In this document: positions 23,313 through 35,019 of the stretch, in pieces
Position numbering within the stretch: position 1 is the stretch's first letter
Layout: each line of letters begins with the position of its first letter
Source: Amorphophallus konjac
Taxonomy: Eukaryota > Streptophyta > Magnoliopsida > Alismatales > Araceae
Length of the DNA: 64,000 bases
Direction of reading: 5' to 3'
Assembly (NCBI GenBank): GCA_022559845.1
Contig: CM040121.1
Coordinates: 511,542,566 to 511,606,565 of the forward strand
Program-made: the position numbers and the translations under genes
Notes under the pieces: generated by a model
Seen by the model: only the letters and a program-made list of their open reading frames with translations
What the model was told of the DNA's origin: nothing
The model's database searches: none

Positions 23313-26015
23313 ATCTCTCCCTTTTTGATGATGACAAACTTTATGATTCTACTCAGATTTTCTCCCCCTTTGACATAATCAAAAAGCGGGAGGAAAGCAA
23401 TAAGGTTCAAATTTCAGCGAGATGAACAAAACCAATTCATGAATCAATAAAAGCCCACTCCAGAATTTCTGATGATGCAATAGCAAAGCAAAGGCAAGAT
23501 GTTTGCCAGATTTTCAGATTTTTAGATTTTTAAATTTTCTTTTGAAATGCATGAAAGTCAATGCATGCAAATGATAACATATGAGATGCACAAAATACAA
23601 TCAAGCAGATATGTATATATACATGCAACATATCTCCCCCTTACTTATTTAAGATGGGAATGAGTGTAAGAAAAGTGCATAAGAGTCATGACAACCGGAA
23701 TGTTCATATATACCACCTAGGAGGCTGTGCAATTACATCTAAGAGTCATACAATAGCCAATGCAGTCAATCAATTTTCTGAATACATATTAAATCAAATT
23801 TCCAAAAGTGTAAGTGAATAACATGAAAATCGACTATAGGCATATGGATATTCAGATTTTCAAATAAATACAATGAGAGATTTCACAGACTGCATTTCAA
23901 TTTATGAGAACAGCATATCGGAGCTACGCTCTACCTCAATAATTTTATAACAAATTCTCAAGAATAATCAGAATTTTTTTAAGAATGATCGGTTCAAATA
24001 ATTCCTTTTTACGCGAGGAGACACATGGAGCTCATGCCAGAATCCCCGGTTACTCAGAATACTGAACCATTTCATTTCATTCTGAACAGAGGTACTTTAG
24101 TCAACACTTTTCAGAAATGAACCACATCACGTCTCAGGTGACGTGTATCTAGTTTACTCAGTGAGACCAAGTATTGCTATGCCTTTCATTTTCATTCTTT
24201 CAACAAGGTTAGATAGGCAGCTTTTTCCTCAACTGCCTCTTCAACATACATGCATCAAGTTTAATATCTCTAGAGTGTTGAAAGAAAATTCATATATCTT
24301 TATATTTAACACTCATTTTTATATTTAGTGCATGAAGTGTATGAATTTGATTCAACATATATACTGAAAATATCATGAACGCATAACAGTACAACTCCCC
24401 CTAAATAGATGCACTTATCAAGTATTTACTCCCCCTAAGTGTGTGACATGAAACACACCAATGATGACTCAAATGTAACATTATTTAGTAAGAAAGCATA
24501 AGGTCCTAGAAATTTCAAGGACGGGGGTAAATAGCATATAGTAGCATGCAAGCACACAATGAGAATAGATGCAATATGCAGTGCAAAATGAAGGAATATG
24601 CAATTCTTGTTGGTTCTAGAGATATGATATCAATGTGATACCACTTGTTGGTTCCGAAGATATGATACCATTGTTGGAAGAATTCACTTTAGCATTTATG
24701 CAACATGAACAATGTTCAAACTGATGCATTCCAAAATATGCACTATAGACATGATATGCAATTATGCCATGCAAATATACAATGTGATGTAAGATTTCAG
24801 ATTTTATTTGAAAGTTCTAAATGTATTGTAAACTTTAACATGGGTGCAAAATATGAATTTTTAGTTTTTCAGTTGAATTAACTAAATGCACATAATGCAT
24901 GAATTCAAATACAATGCAATGCAATGCAAGATCCAAGAGTTTGATTTTCAGAAATTCATGATCGATTTGTACATGAAAGTATTCACATTCAAATGGTGAA
25001 CAATAAGCATTTTTCATGATGTGACCTTTATGAACAAGGGTGTGAGTATGATCAAAATCAAGCAATGTAACCCAATTTTTAGAAATTATTCAAAAATAGA
25101 TTTTTAAGAGCATTTCAGAAGTTTTAAAAACCATTCACAAGCCATTCAATGATATTCACTTTCTGGTACGAGGTGGAGGTGAAGCTCCAAAGACCCTACT
25201 CACACATAGCGAGAGTTTTCGACTGGACATAATCCAATCTTCCACAAACACCATTTGTTATACCAGATATGCATTTAAGTTCAAATGTGCGGTCAAACAT
25301 ACAATTCAGATTGAAAGATATTTAATGATCAACAAAATCCTCAAGATTTTCAATTTCATTCAACCAATATCAAATTCATCACAACAGGTTAGGGAAATGA
25401 CAAATCAAGCTTTAGAATCAATACCTGAGTTCAGCAGGCGTCACCATATGCCTTCAAGCATGCTAGCTTAGCAATAGCCTTAAAAGAGGTTAGCAGTTCA
25501 TTGTTGGTTCCAAAAATCACATAACAATATTATGATCAACTCAAATGTTGCAATTGGCATGATATTTATTTCGACAAGGATGAGTTAAAATTCATAATTC
25601 CAAATCATTCATTCAAAAACAAACTCCCCTTTTCTAAGTGCACAAATTTCACATTTGACATTTTTTGAAAATCATGCAACCTATGACCTATATGAACAAG
25701 TGACTCATGGTACGAGACGGAGACACATTCTCACGCATGGTGATAGATTTCAGACAGGAATGACCTACCCTTCCTCAAGTCACCATTTAATATACCATGC
25801 AGTCATGCAAATGATGATAAGAAAGATGCCATGCAAACTCATAAGAAAAATAGATTTTTCTTGATTTTCATGAATGAAATTCAAATAAAATAAATTTCAA
25901 ATTTTCAGAAGTTTATTTTCAAAACCTGTGCCTTGAGCAGCCATTATTTTCCAAGCTTTTCACTTGGCCTCAAGGCAATCCTGCAACAAAGTTCTCATTC
26001 AACAGTTTTGGGTAC
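23313..26015 (-). other. Copia-A internal 3' region, non-coding with repeated polypurine tracts
   Basis: No ORF of note. On the minus strand purine runs of AAGGGGGAGA or TTAGGGGGAG type occur at about 23313-23326 (abutting the LTR, the likely true tract), 23362-23370, 23634-23642, 24395-24404, 24429-24437 and 25624-25632. Blocks near 24000, 25160 and 25700 resemble each other weakly (TGGTACGAG...GGAG...CTCAC). 24600-24680 holds two GTTGGTTC...ATGATACCA copies resembling a primer-site/LTR junction. Pol, which should lie here in a complete copia, is missing. Confidence 0.7.
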
Positions 26016-27996
26016 CTAAACCTTTTTGGGTCCCGGATGGTTAGTTGGAGTGGGTGCCTTCCACAATCTCTGGGCAAGCATATCATCAAAATTCATCAAA
26101 TCACAATCATGCATAGTATGCCCAAGCATTCCACAATAATGACAAAAAGTCTTTCTCCTTTTGGAAGCAAATTTATTTTTCTTAACATGATAAGCATGGA
26201 AATTTCTCTTCTTCATAGCATGAGTCTCATCATTCTTCTTTTGAAAGCAAGAATTCATTGTGTGACCATATCTCTCACAACAATAGCAATGCAATGGAGT
26301 AAATCATTCGAATGGTCTTCTTGCATAAACTTAAGAATTTTTATTTTTCATGCTAAAATAATTTTTCATCTCATATCCAAACTTTCCACAATAGAAGCAA
26401 TGAATTTTACTTTTATTGACAACATGATTTCTAGCATGAGCATGAGACTTTTCAAAAGTTCTTTTTGAGTTCAAAAATTTTCTTGACTTTTTGAACCCGT
26501 TCATTTTCTCACATGCTCTCAATTCATCAGTTTTCATAACAAAACAATCATGCATCATATGACCAATTTTACCACAATAAAAACATGAAATTTTCTTTGT
26601 GGATTCATGTGTGTATATAGCATGATTGTACTTCCTAGCATGAACATTCGTGCAAGCAAAATTGATTTTCAGATTTGAGTTCTGGTTCAATTTCTGGTTA
26701 ACATCACATTTCTGGATATTACTTTTAGCATGCTGAACATGTTGAGCATTTGAAGTACCAGAGGAGCAAGAAGCATGCACAAAAGATGTTTGAGTTTTTA
26801 GACCAAAGCTTTCTTTTTGGTGGGTTCATACCCATATCCTTTTCTTTGAATATTCACCTTGGTCCCCAAGATTTTATCCAGGTTATCCTTTCCTTTCACA
26901 AATTTTGACAGAGATACATTCAAATCAATGATTTCATTTTCAAGGGATGCAATGTGCAACTCATAGCTAGTAATTTCCTGTTCACTGCAAATAACACATT
27001 CATTCAGCACTCTATTTACAGTTTTATAACTTTCAAGTTCCTGTTCTAGCACATGCAACTTTTCACATTCATCAACAACCAAACTTTCCCTTTTTCAAAT
27101 GCAGGCAATTTTTCAGACATTGTTGTATTCAAATGTTTCAACTTTTCATTTTCTTCTTTCATAGATGCAATGGTTTCTTCATGTCTTTGGATATCAATCA
27201 AGAAGGATTCATTTTCAAATTTGAGTTCCAAGCATCTATCACATGAAGAATTTTCAAGATTTTGTATACTGCCTTCAAGCAATGATATCTGAATCAACAT
27301 TGCACTGTTTTCCTTTTGAAGTTTTTCATTTTCTTCTTTGATACATGAAATGGTTTCTTCATGCTTTTCAATGTCAACCAAGAGGAATTCATTTTTACTT
27401 CTTAAGCATGCAATAGTTTCTTTGTCACAATTTACATCATACTTTAGAAGTTCACTCAATTTTTCAAGTTCAGAACATTTAACACAAGAAGCATTTTCAA
27501 GGAGGGCATGTTCAGATTTCTTTTTAAGCTCTTTGTTTTCAGATTTAATCTTCTTGTATTTTTCAAGCAATCCATCATACAGATCGATAAGCTCTTCAAA
27601 AGAAACTTCCTCACCTCCCGAGTCTAGCTCGGAGCTTTCATTGCTTGTTGTATCATACTTGTCGGTCATCAAGCACTTGCCATCCTTTGTCGCTTCATAG
27701 TCATTGACCAAGCATTTCAATATCTCCCTGGCCGTCCTGCACGATGAAACGAGTTGAAATTTGTGAAGATCAATTGAACTTCTAAAAATATACAAAAGCT
27801 TAGCATTGGCTTTATATCTCATCACATGTTCTACAGTCCACTCAGACTCATCACTAGGCATCCCATATGAATCATGCTCAACTAAATCCCAGAGTTTGGG
27901 ATCAATAGATTTAACATGACGATTTATATGCTTGAGCGAGTAATTGAAATTTGAACCATTAAAACACGGAAGGTAAGACAACACACTATCAGTCAT
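26016..27996 (-). pseudogene. gag: Copia-A gag with long coiled coil and four zinc knuckles
   Basis: Start placed at the methionine at 27996 (MTDSVLSYLPCFNGSNFNY), because the copia gag signature begins there. Domains on the minus strand: copia gag core with KLWDLVEHD and KANAKLLYIFRSSID (to about 27680), an acidic hinge, then about 250 residues of heptad-rich coiled coil in two similar blocks each containing EKHEETI or QRHEETI, CVKCSELE or CDRCLELK. Knuckles: CFYCGKIGHMMHDC, a degenerate CFYCGKFGYEMKNY, CYCCERYGHTMNSC and CHYCGMLGHTMHDC (26550 to 26110). Two frame changes (near 27060 and 26790) and stops near 26331, 26295 and 26015. The last interrupts a GPKKVWVPK-like end, consistent with Trp to stop. 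Gag would package element RNA. Confidence 0.85.
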
Positions 27997-28068
27997 GATG
28001 CTAATCAAATCAAACACGCCTACAAAGATCACTCTGAAGATCGTTAGATCTTGAAATAACAGAGCCTC

Positions 28069-28080
28069 GCTCTGATACCA
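28069..28080 (-). other. Copia-A primer-binding site
   Basis: Minus strand TGGTATCAGAGC, two bases after the 5' LTR end; initiator tRNA-Met complement. Confidence 0.92.
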
Positions 28081-28491
28081 CTTGTTGGTCCCGGGGTAGG
28101 CGAGCGGACAAGAAGGGGGGTTGAATTTTCCCTGACACTAGATGGCAAATTAAAACAATTACGAAGCGAAATTAACACCTTTTAACTAGATTGAGAAAAT
28201 TAACTACACAAAGTAACTAGATTCTCTCAATCTCACCGATATCACACGTCAATGAAAGTAGATTAAGCAATAACACAAACACCCACAATGCAAACCACAA
28301 GACAAGGGATTTTTAAGGTGATTCGGGACCACGACGGGCTCCCTACGTCCACCCCTCACCAAACCCGGTGAGGCTTCACTCGGGGATAAATCCCTAAAAA
28401 GGAGATGATGCTCCAAACACACACGGGACGACGCCCGCACACATAAACACACGGAGACTCGGTCTCCAACACGATCCGACGACCGGATCAC

Positions 28492-28602
<111 letters not shown>

Positions 28603-29084
28603 TCCGACGACCGGATCACAACACACACGCACACACGCTGCAACAACCGCAGTACAACGACGCACACGACTGCACGTAGGCGATCAACCACGACCGTATA
28701 CACAAACGGTCACACACACGAATATCTCTATGTTCAGAAAATAAATACAAATGTTCAAATCATCCTAAGCCCAAGATATAGAGCATGAGACACCTCCCAA
28801 AGAACAAACAAAAGATATAGAGATGATCCCCCTTTGTCTTCAATGACCAGAAGATGATGTTCTTTGATGCTCAGGTCGGAGGGAAGCCGGATGAAGACGA
28901 TTCTTGCATCCTCTTTATCCTCTCATCGATCCGCTCCATTTTCTCTTCTATCACGAGCTCCAAATCTTCATGGATGTAGATGATAACCTCCTTCCAAGAG
29001 CTCCTCCATCCTTTTCCCCCTTTCTTCACCTACAAGATAAGAAACATAAGCTCATTAGGGTTCTAATCTCCCAAATTCGTAACT

Positions 29085-29094
29085 CCTATATAGG
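29085..29094 (-). promoter_or_regulatory. Probable TATA box of Copia-A
   Basis: CCTATATAGG, self-complementary, about 1.4 kb from the LTR start on the minus strand and about 180 bp downstream of the GGTCGACC array. Also present in the 3' LTR near 8650. Confidence 0.45.
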
Positions 29095-29270
29095 CCAGCA
29101 ATAGAAGCATGAAAAGACCTATAAACCCTTCACCAAACTCATAGAAAACCCCCTAAACATATGTATATTAACCCTAAGGGAAAATGTGTAAGGTTGGAGC
29201 ACAAATGGATTGGGTTTAGTGGGTTTTCGGATGCATTTCGTGAAGCCCGATTTCGTAGCAGAGAATTTCT

Positions 29271-29505
29271 GATCGACCGGATTCATTGGGGCGGTCGACC
29301 GGGCAAACACCAAATCTGTTTTGGGCGTAGTAGAGAAAATCTGGTCGACCGATCACATAGGGTCGGTCGACTGGTGCCACCACTGGTCTGTATTGGGCAA
29401 AGCCGAGAAAATCCGATCGACCTGTGTTACTGGGCCGGTCGACCGGACAGAACTAGGTTCTGTCTGGTTCTGGCCGGTCGACCGGATTAGAGGGGCGGTC
29501 GACCG
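29271..29505 (-). repeat. Paired GGTCGACC palindromes, Copia-A 5' LTR
   Basis: Eight cores at 29271/29293, 29343/29365, 29415/29437 and 29476/29497. Spacing within pairs is 22, 22, 22 and 21 bp; the pairs recur every 61-72 bp inside a tandem repeat whose unit also contains GAGAAAATC and TTGGGC. On the minus strand it lies upstream of the TATA, in U3. Confidence 0.88.
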
Positions 29506-30546
29506 GTTGATTCTGCATTTTCACAAAAACATATTTTTTAGGCTCTAAAACATATGCAAACCCAATGGCAATAATGTAACCAATGTCCCTTGATTTCGGA
29601 TGATTAATTTGGATGGTTTGAACCTGCAGAACCATACAAAAATCAAATTGATATGGATTTGAAAATCAAATGAACTTCTTTCTTGAAACTAGCATTTCTA
29701 GAATGAATATGAACAATATGGCATGCAAATCAACCCGGAACACCATCATCTCAAATGCTATGATCTCAATAGTGAAAAGATGAGATCAAAACAAGAATGT
29801 ATCAAGTTAGCATTTCATAGCACATGAAAACATGAATAGATAAGTGAAGTTAGAACCATGTGACGTGTGCTCATGAAAGACACAAGAGTAAGGTACATGA
29901 GAGCAATTGAACATTCAATAATCACAACAGATGATTATGATCATAAAGCATGAACATGAACAAGTAGAAGTCAGAATTCAACTTTAAGCATCAAGAACAA
30001 CCAACCATGCCCTTTAGACCATATGAGAGCATCATGAAGCCAAATTCCACCAAGACTAATATGAGCATTGAAGAAGCCAAGAATCATAGATCATGAGAGT
30101 ATCACTCACTCATTTATGCCAAGTTTATATGCAATGTGCTAGCATCATAACATGTATGAGACCATCAAAATGCATGACAAAAAAGCATATTAATCACATG
30201 CACATTTTGATTAACTTTCTCAAGGTTCAATCAAGGCATGATCTAGATCGCAAGCACTTTACAATCTATCCATGCAACATGTATATGCTCCACCACATGA
30301 GACCATTAAAACACAATGGCTCAAAGTCACTCATGCAAGCATAGCATAGCAAGGATCATGACTATTCACTTTCACAAGGACATATGCAAGCAAGAACATA
30401 TGCAAGTATACATAACATACTTAAAGTTTAGTTGTCATCAAAACCATATGCAAGGCACACAACATCTGCCCTCCTCCTTAGCTATCGCCCTTGCTTCCCT
30501 AGTTGTATGCCTACTGATTTTCCTGTATTGAGTCTCCGCCACTCTC

Positions 30547-31962
30547 ATGGAGCGCCATTTTAATTCTATTTACCCTTCTTCTTCCCAATCTTCTTTCTCC
30601 CACGTGGAATCCTCTTCCCACGCGGGCCCTTCTTCCCGTGGTCTCTCTGACCCATCCGAAGAACAAGCCAACCTCATGGCCCATCTCTCATGTCTTGTTC
30701 GCCAGATGGACTCGACCCAGACCCGAAAGCTTATTGCAAACCATCTTAATGGCCCTTCTTCTTCTCTCCATGTTGCTGCTGGTCCAATTGATCCTTACGC
30801 TAATGTTCCTTCCAGGCCCGCCTATCCTTCCACTCTCGGAATAGGTTTTTCTTCTTCTCCTCGACCTGGATCCTCTTATCCGGCCCATTTCCATAATTCT
30901 GATCGAAATTCACAATCTTTTGCTCAAGTTGGCCCTCATCATCCTCGATCTCTTCCTACCCAGGAGATGATCTCTCAAGCTCAATGCCAGCTTGATGAGC
31001 TCCAACGCCGAATTGATCCCAAACCTTCCTTGAGTGTTACTTTTGCATTTTAAAATCTTCGGCTTCCACCTCCTTCGCAAATTCCCGCTTATCGCCGTCA
31101 TGGTGGAACCGACGACCCCTTTGTGCACTTAAAGGAGTTTGTTTATGAGTCGACCTAGTTTTGACATGACCAACGCTTGATGGCTTATCTATTTGGCCTG
31201 TTATTAGAAGGCCCGGCTCGTGATTGGTTCTTTTCGCTGCCGCAAGAGCATGTTGTGAATTTCCAAGCTCTTCAAGAGAAATTTATTCAGCAGTATCAAG
31301 ATCAGGTTGGGCTCAGGTATTCTGTTGTAGATCTGGCCCATGAGAAGATGAAGCCCGGTGAGGAATTCTTGACCTTTGCTGACCGCTGGCGTCGCCATTC
31401 CAGAGCAAGAGTAGATCAAGATGCTTATTGCCAATGCAACACCCAAGTACCGTTTCATCCTAGCCCTAAATGACATTACCCTCTGGAAACAGATTTATAC
31501 TCCAGCCCGCTTCATCCGCTAAGAACTCTACAATTCCCTTGACCCTGAGTCTCCTCCACATCCCACGTCCACGTACACCTCGCCATCTACATATACCTCT
31601 TATGCCCCCTCCATGAGTCAGCATTCCACCACCTACTCGCCATCCACGAGTCAACCTTCCGCTTCCACATATCAACCCTCCACGAGTCGGCCATATGCCT
31701 CCGCATATCAGCCTCCCAAGAGTCCACCACATCAACCTTCAGCGAGTCAGCCTTCCGCTTCTTCGTATTCCCATGTGTCTCCGCCTGTGTCTTCACCTCT
31801 TGTGAAGGGAACGTCAAACTCCGAGCAAGTGGATGTCGTCCACTACATACCTCCCCGCTACACTCATCATACGCCATTGCCTAGTCCTTCTACTAGTTGC
31901 CATGCGCCTTTGCCCACGCAACCTCTGCTTCCTTCTCCGCAACCTTCCATTCTGTCTCATAC
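30547..31962 (+). pseudogene. gag: Tat-1 gag, N-terminal part
   Basis: The start ATG at 30547 opens a Ser/Pro-rich N-terminus. The core matches Tat-2 gag: PAYRRHGGTDDPFVHLKEF, LMAYLFGLLLEGPARDWFFSL, QDQVGLRYSVVDLAHEKMKPGEE, TFADRWRRHS (Tat-2: YRRYNGTGNPFIHLKDF, DLVAEKMKPDEDF). A Ser/Gln/Pro repeat-rich linker follows (31610-31950, repeated STSQPSAS-like units). Stops at about 31051 and 31156 and a frame change near 31420. Cut at 31963 by Tekay-B; the frame can be followed for 36 more bases at 59979-60014. Confidence 0.8.
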
Positions 31963-32405
31963 TGTAGCATCCTGAATTTTATATCGAATATCACAATATT
32001 ATTTTATTATATTACTATTTTATGCTTGGCTCAGATTTTTAATTTTAATAAAAATATGCAAAAATATGAATCCTATGTAAAACATTAATTCTAACAACTT
32101 TGTCTCAAGAATCGAGCCCAAAATAAAATTGGATTAGGTCCAATTTCAAAATTTAGGCTAAAAATCATAGCTTTATAAAGAACAACCTAAACTGCTAAAT
32201 TGGACCTTAATTCTCGCCTAATGGGCTCTAATCGAAGATTAACCCTGGCCCAACCGTTGTTGACCAATTCTTCTTTGAAAACCCTAACCCTAGATGCCTC
32301 AATTTGGCGCGGCGACGGCAGATTTGATATATCTCTAATTTCTCTCCGTTTTTCACTCTTTGGACTCTTGGGTCGAATTCAATCTCTAGAGGCATCAGTA
32401 GGGTC

Positions 32406-32414
32406 TATAAATAG
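32406..32414 (+). promoter_or_regulatory. TATA box of Tekay-B 5' LTR
   Basis: TATAAATAG about 440 bp into the LTR; same at 57395-57403 in the 3' LTR. Confidence 0.72.
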
Positions 32415-33248
32415 AGGGCTTCGACCGCTGGTAACCCTCATTTGATCGTTTGGCAGGCGACGTGATTGATCATGGCCGGACCAGGGTGAATTAGGGCGTT
32501 CGGTGGTGGCGTGTTTTAGGGTTCCGACGACCTTTTCTCTTCCTCCTTTCATCGACTAAAGGTAGGTTTCTCTCAGGATAAACGTTAACAAAAAATATGC
32601 CATCTTGTAGATCTCAAAGTAAGCTTTCTATTGAACCTATTTTGCCCAATTTCTATTGACCATAACGATCGTATTTATCATTCTAACCAAGGGTATCCGT
32701 ACTGCTTCGTTCTTAGTTACTTCTATTTAAGATCGTGATCGCCCTAATTAGATTCTAATTAAAATATACCATGCTATTCTACTTCGAAAGCTCTTTCAAA
32801 TGATCATAGTTTGCCCAAATTTTGTTTATTGTATCGCTTGACTATTTATTCCATGTAGCGGTCTCCCTCCTGACCATTTTCAGACCTCATATAGTAAAAG
32901 CAAAGGTTTGTTTTATGCGTTTTGACTGATTGTTAGCCAATTTTCCAGCGTGTCTTTTGACCAGTAATGATGAGAAACGTATTGTTAACCTGGCATAATT
33001 AAACTAAAATCAATCTATATCATCTTCATGAATATTCCTTCTTGATTAGTATCCTTGGACAACTATGTGGAAGGTTATAAAATAAACATGTTTAGTCAAA
33101 TTACCTAAGTTTTACACTTATAAACTGCTGAATACTGTTCATAATACTATGTTTGACAGTCTTGCCACTCCGGTGGTATTGACTGACCGCACCATTCACA
33201 TTTTTCGTGTTTCTAAGCCTTAATAAGGTAATAGTTGGGACTCTCCAC

Positions 33249-33345
33249 CGGATACTCCTTCCGTTGGACTAGGACCACTATTATGAGGCCTCCGTAAGAT
33301 CCCGCGAGCCTGGGATTCTCACTAGGACACCGGACAGGTTGTACC
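33249..33345 (+). ncRNA. Two-hairpin leader RNA module, Tekay-B 5' LTR copy
   Basis: Hairpin 1 CGGA/TCCG with loop TACTCCT, TGGACTAGGA, GGCCTCCGTAAG at 33287, outer stem TCC.G/C.GGA, inner stem CCTGG/CTAGG with 8-base loop GATTCTCA, GGTTGTACC at 33337-33345. Spacings 34 and 50. Confidence 0.68.
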
Positions 33346-33424
33346 CTCAAAACCTGTACCGATCGACTCGTGATTTCATGTTGGGCAGACCAAGTTTGTA
33401 TGGCCTATCTGTCTGGGCCTGAAT

Positions 33425-33803
33425 GCGGTCATGCCCTAGACCGCTAAATAGTCCTTGCGGTCAATTCCTTGACCGTTTTTGGGTTTACTTGTCAATGTGA
33501 CTCAGAAAGTTTTCAAGTCATTTTAACCTGATTTAAAGTTGGCTAGTGCCTTTCACTTGACCCTAGGACCTAGGTCTATACCCTGGATTGGTCCAGACCT
33601 GTCTCTGGTCGAGTTGGTACTTAATTCAAGATGACTTTTAAGCCTTCGTGGTCTAGCCTGATAGCGGTCTCCAGAGGACCGTTTCATTTGATATGCGGTC
33701 CAACGATAGACCGCTAAGCATCTCTGGCTTGACCTGTTCGTGGGCCTGCTAGTAGCAACCTTGTGTCCGACCCTCACTTTCCCTTGCGGTTTCTATTGAT
33801 CGC
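33425..33803 (+). repeat. Palindrome pairs in Tekay-B 5' LTR
   Basis: GCGGTC...GACCGC units start at 33425/33457 (32 bp) and 33664/33695 (31 bp); a single GCGGTTTCTATTGATCGC lies at 33786. Confidence 0.78.
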
Positions 33804-34430
33804 AAGCACTCTTTGACCTGATTTTCTTCGTGTTTTTGTGATGAAGCTAATTGATTGTGGTATCCTCTAAGGCTACATTTCTGGCCTATCATTATTGATT
33901 TTTGGGCTATCGAGCCTATTTCGTCTTTTTCCTCTAAATAATCATGCTCTTAGAAATTTGGATTTGTGAGCTTAGCCTTAGAACTATTGGCCATTATACG
34001 AGTGAATGTCTAGATTGGGATCTATGATCTAACCCCCTTCAGTGCCAATGCATCATAAGGGTCTGGTCTGGTCTTGGGAGGAGCGCCCGAAAGTACTTGT
34101 GTCCTGGGGAGTTTGTAATGACAAGGTGTGGGATTGCACCGCAATGTATGACTAGCGTGATAATATATGACATTCCACTTCACTCAACTACTTGAAATTT
34201 CTTGTGTGACCTGACATGCGTGATTAACATGGCCAAATTCACATGGAACTTTACTCGAAACCCTGTGGAACTCTTGTTATACTTGCATTTATTCTTGAAT
34301 ACCATCTATCTTTTCTTTCTCTTATTTGTCATTTACCGAATGTTTATATGTTTAGTTTGATTCTTTTATCACATTATCATACATGATGAACTGATTAATC
34401 ACTTAAACTATGCTTGATGATAGAGACATA

Positions 34431-34478
34431 ACATCCTACTGAGCTCTCGCTCACCCAATTTTCCAATCCTTTTCAGGC
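34431..34478 (+). other. Hairpin plus acceptor-like TTTTCAGG, Tekay-B 5' LTR
   Basis: CCTACT, stem GAGC/GCTC with loop TCTC, ACCC, then TTTTCCAATCCTTTTCAGG. The 3' LTR copy is at 59591-59637. Confidence 0.55.
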
Positions 34479-34820
34479 AGCACGGATGAGGATTTACACA
34501 CCGATGGGGACGGGAGCGAGTAAACATGGAGTGAGCCTTCTAGTCGTGTTATGAGTCTTTGGTCTGGTTAAATGTTGAGTCATGTTGACTCAGGATCTAT
34601 GTAATTTTCTTTTCTTTTTAGTCATTGTAATAGTTAGTATGTCCACAAGATGTCGTTGTAAGAAAATACATTCCATCTTTATTATCAATAAAGTTTCGTT
34701 GGTTGAAAGTATTTATTGGCATTTGATATTTGGTCTCTTGTGGCAAATGAATGCTCTGATTGACATGAATGATATAACTGTTGCGTTCCAATTTTCCACG
34801 TGGGGGCGTGACAGTTTTTA

Positions 34821-34832
34821 TGGTATCAGAGC
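34821..34832 (+). other. Tekay-B primer-binding site
   Basis: TGGTATCAGAGC, seven bases after the LTR end at 34813; initiator tRNA-Met complement. Confidence 0.92.
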
Positions 34833-35019
34833 CTAGGTTTTCTCTAGCCCCTAGGTTTCTAGAAGCATCATAGAACCCATGACATTAGTAAAGTCTGAAA
34901 TCCGACCCAGTGAGATGAGGTAGAGACTCGGGTTAAGATAATTAACCAACTCTAAAAAAAATATAGATCCGGTAGAACGTTCTTAATAATCTCTCTTTAC
35001 ATTGTAGGAATTTCTCGCG

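Larger units (their letters stand above)
31963..34813 (+). repeat. Tekay-B 5' LTR
   Basis: 2851 bp. It lacks about 170 bp present in the 3' LTR (57831-57999) that carries two palindrome pairs; the gap is bounded by CTTG in both copies. Contains a TATA at 32406, palindrome pairs at 33425/33457 and 33664/33695, the two-hairpin module, and the terminal hairpin plus TTTTCAGG. Confidence 0.96.
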
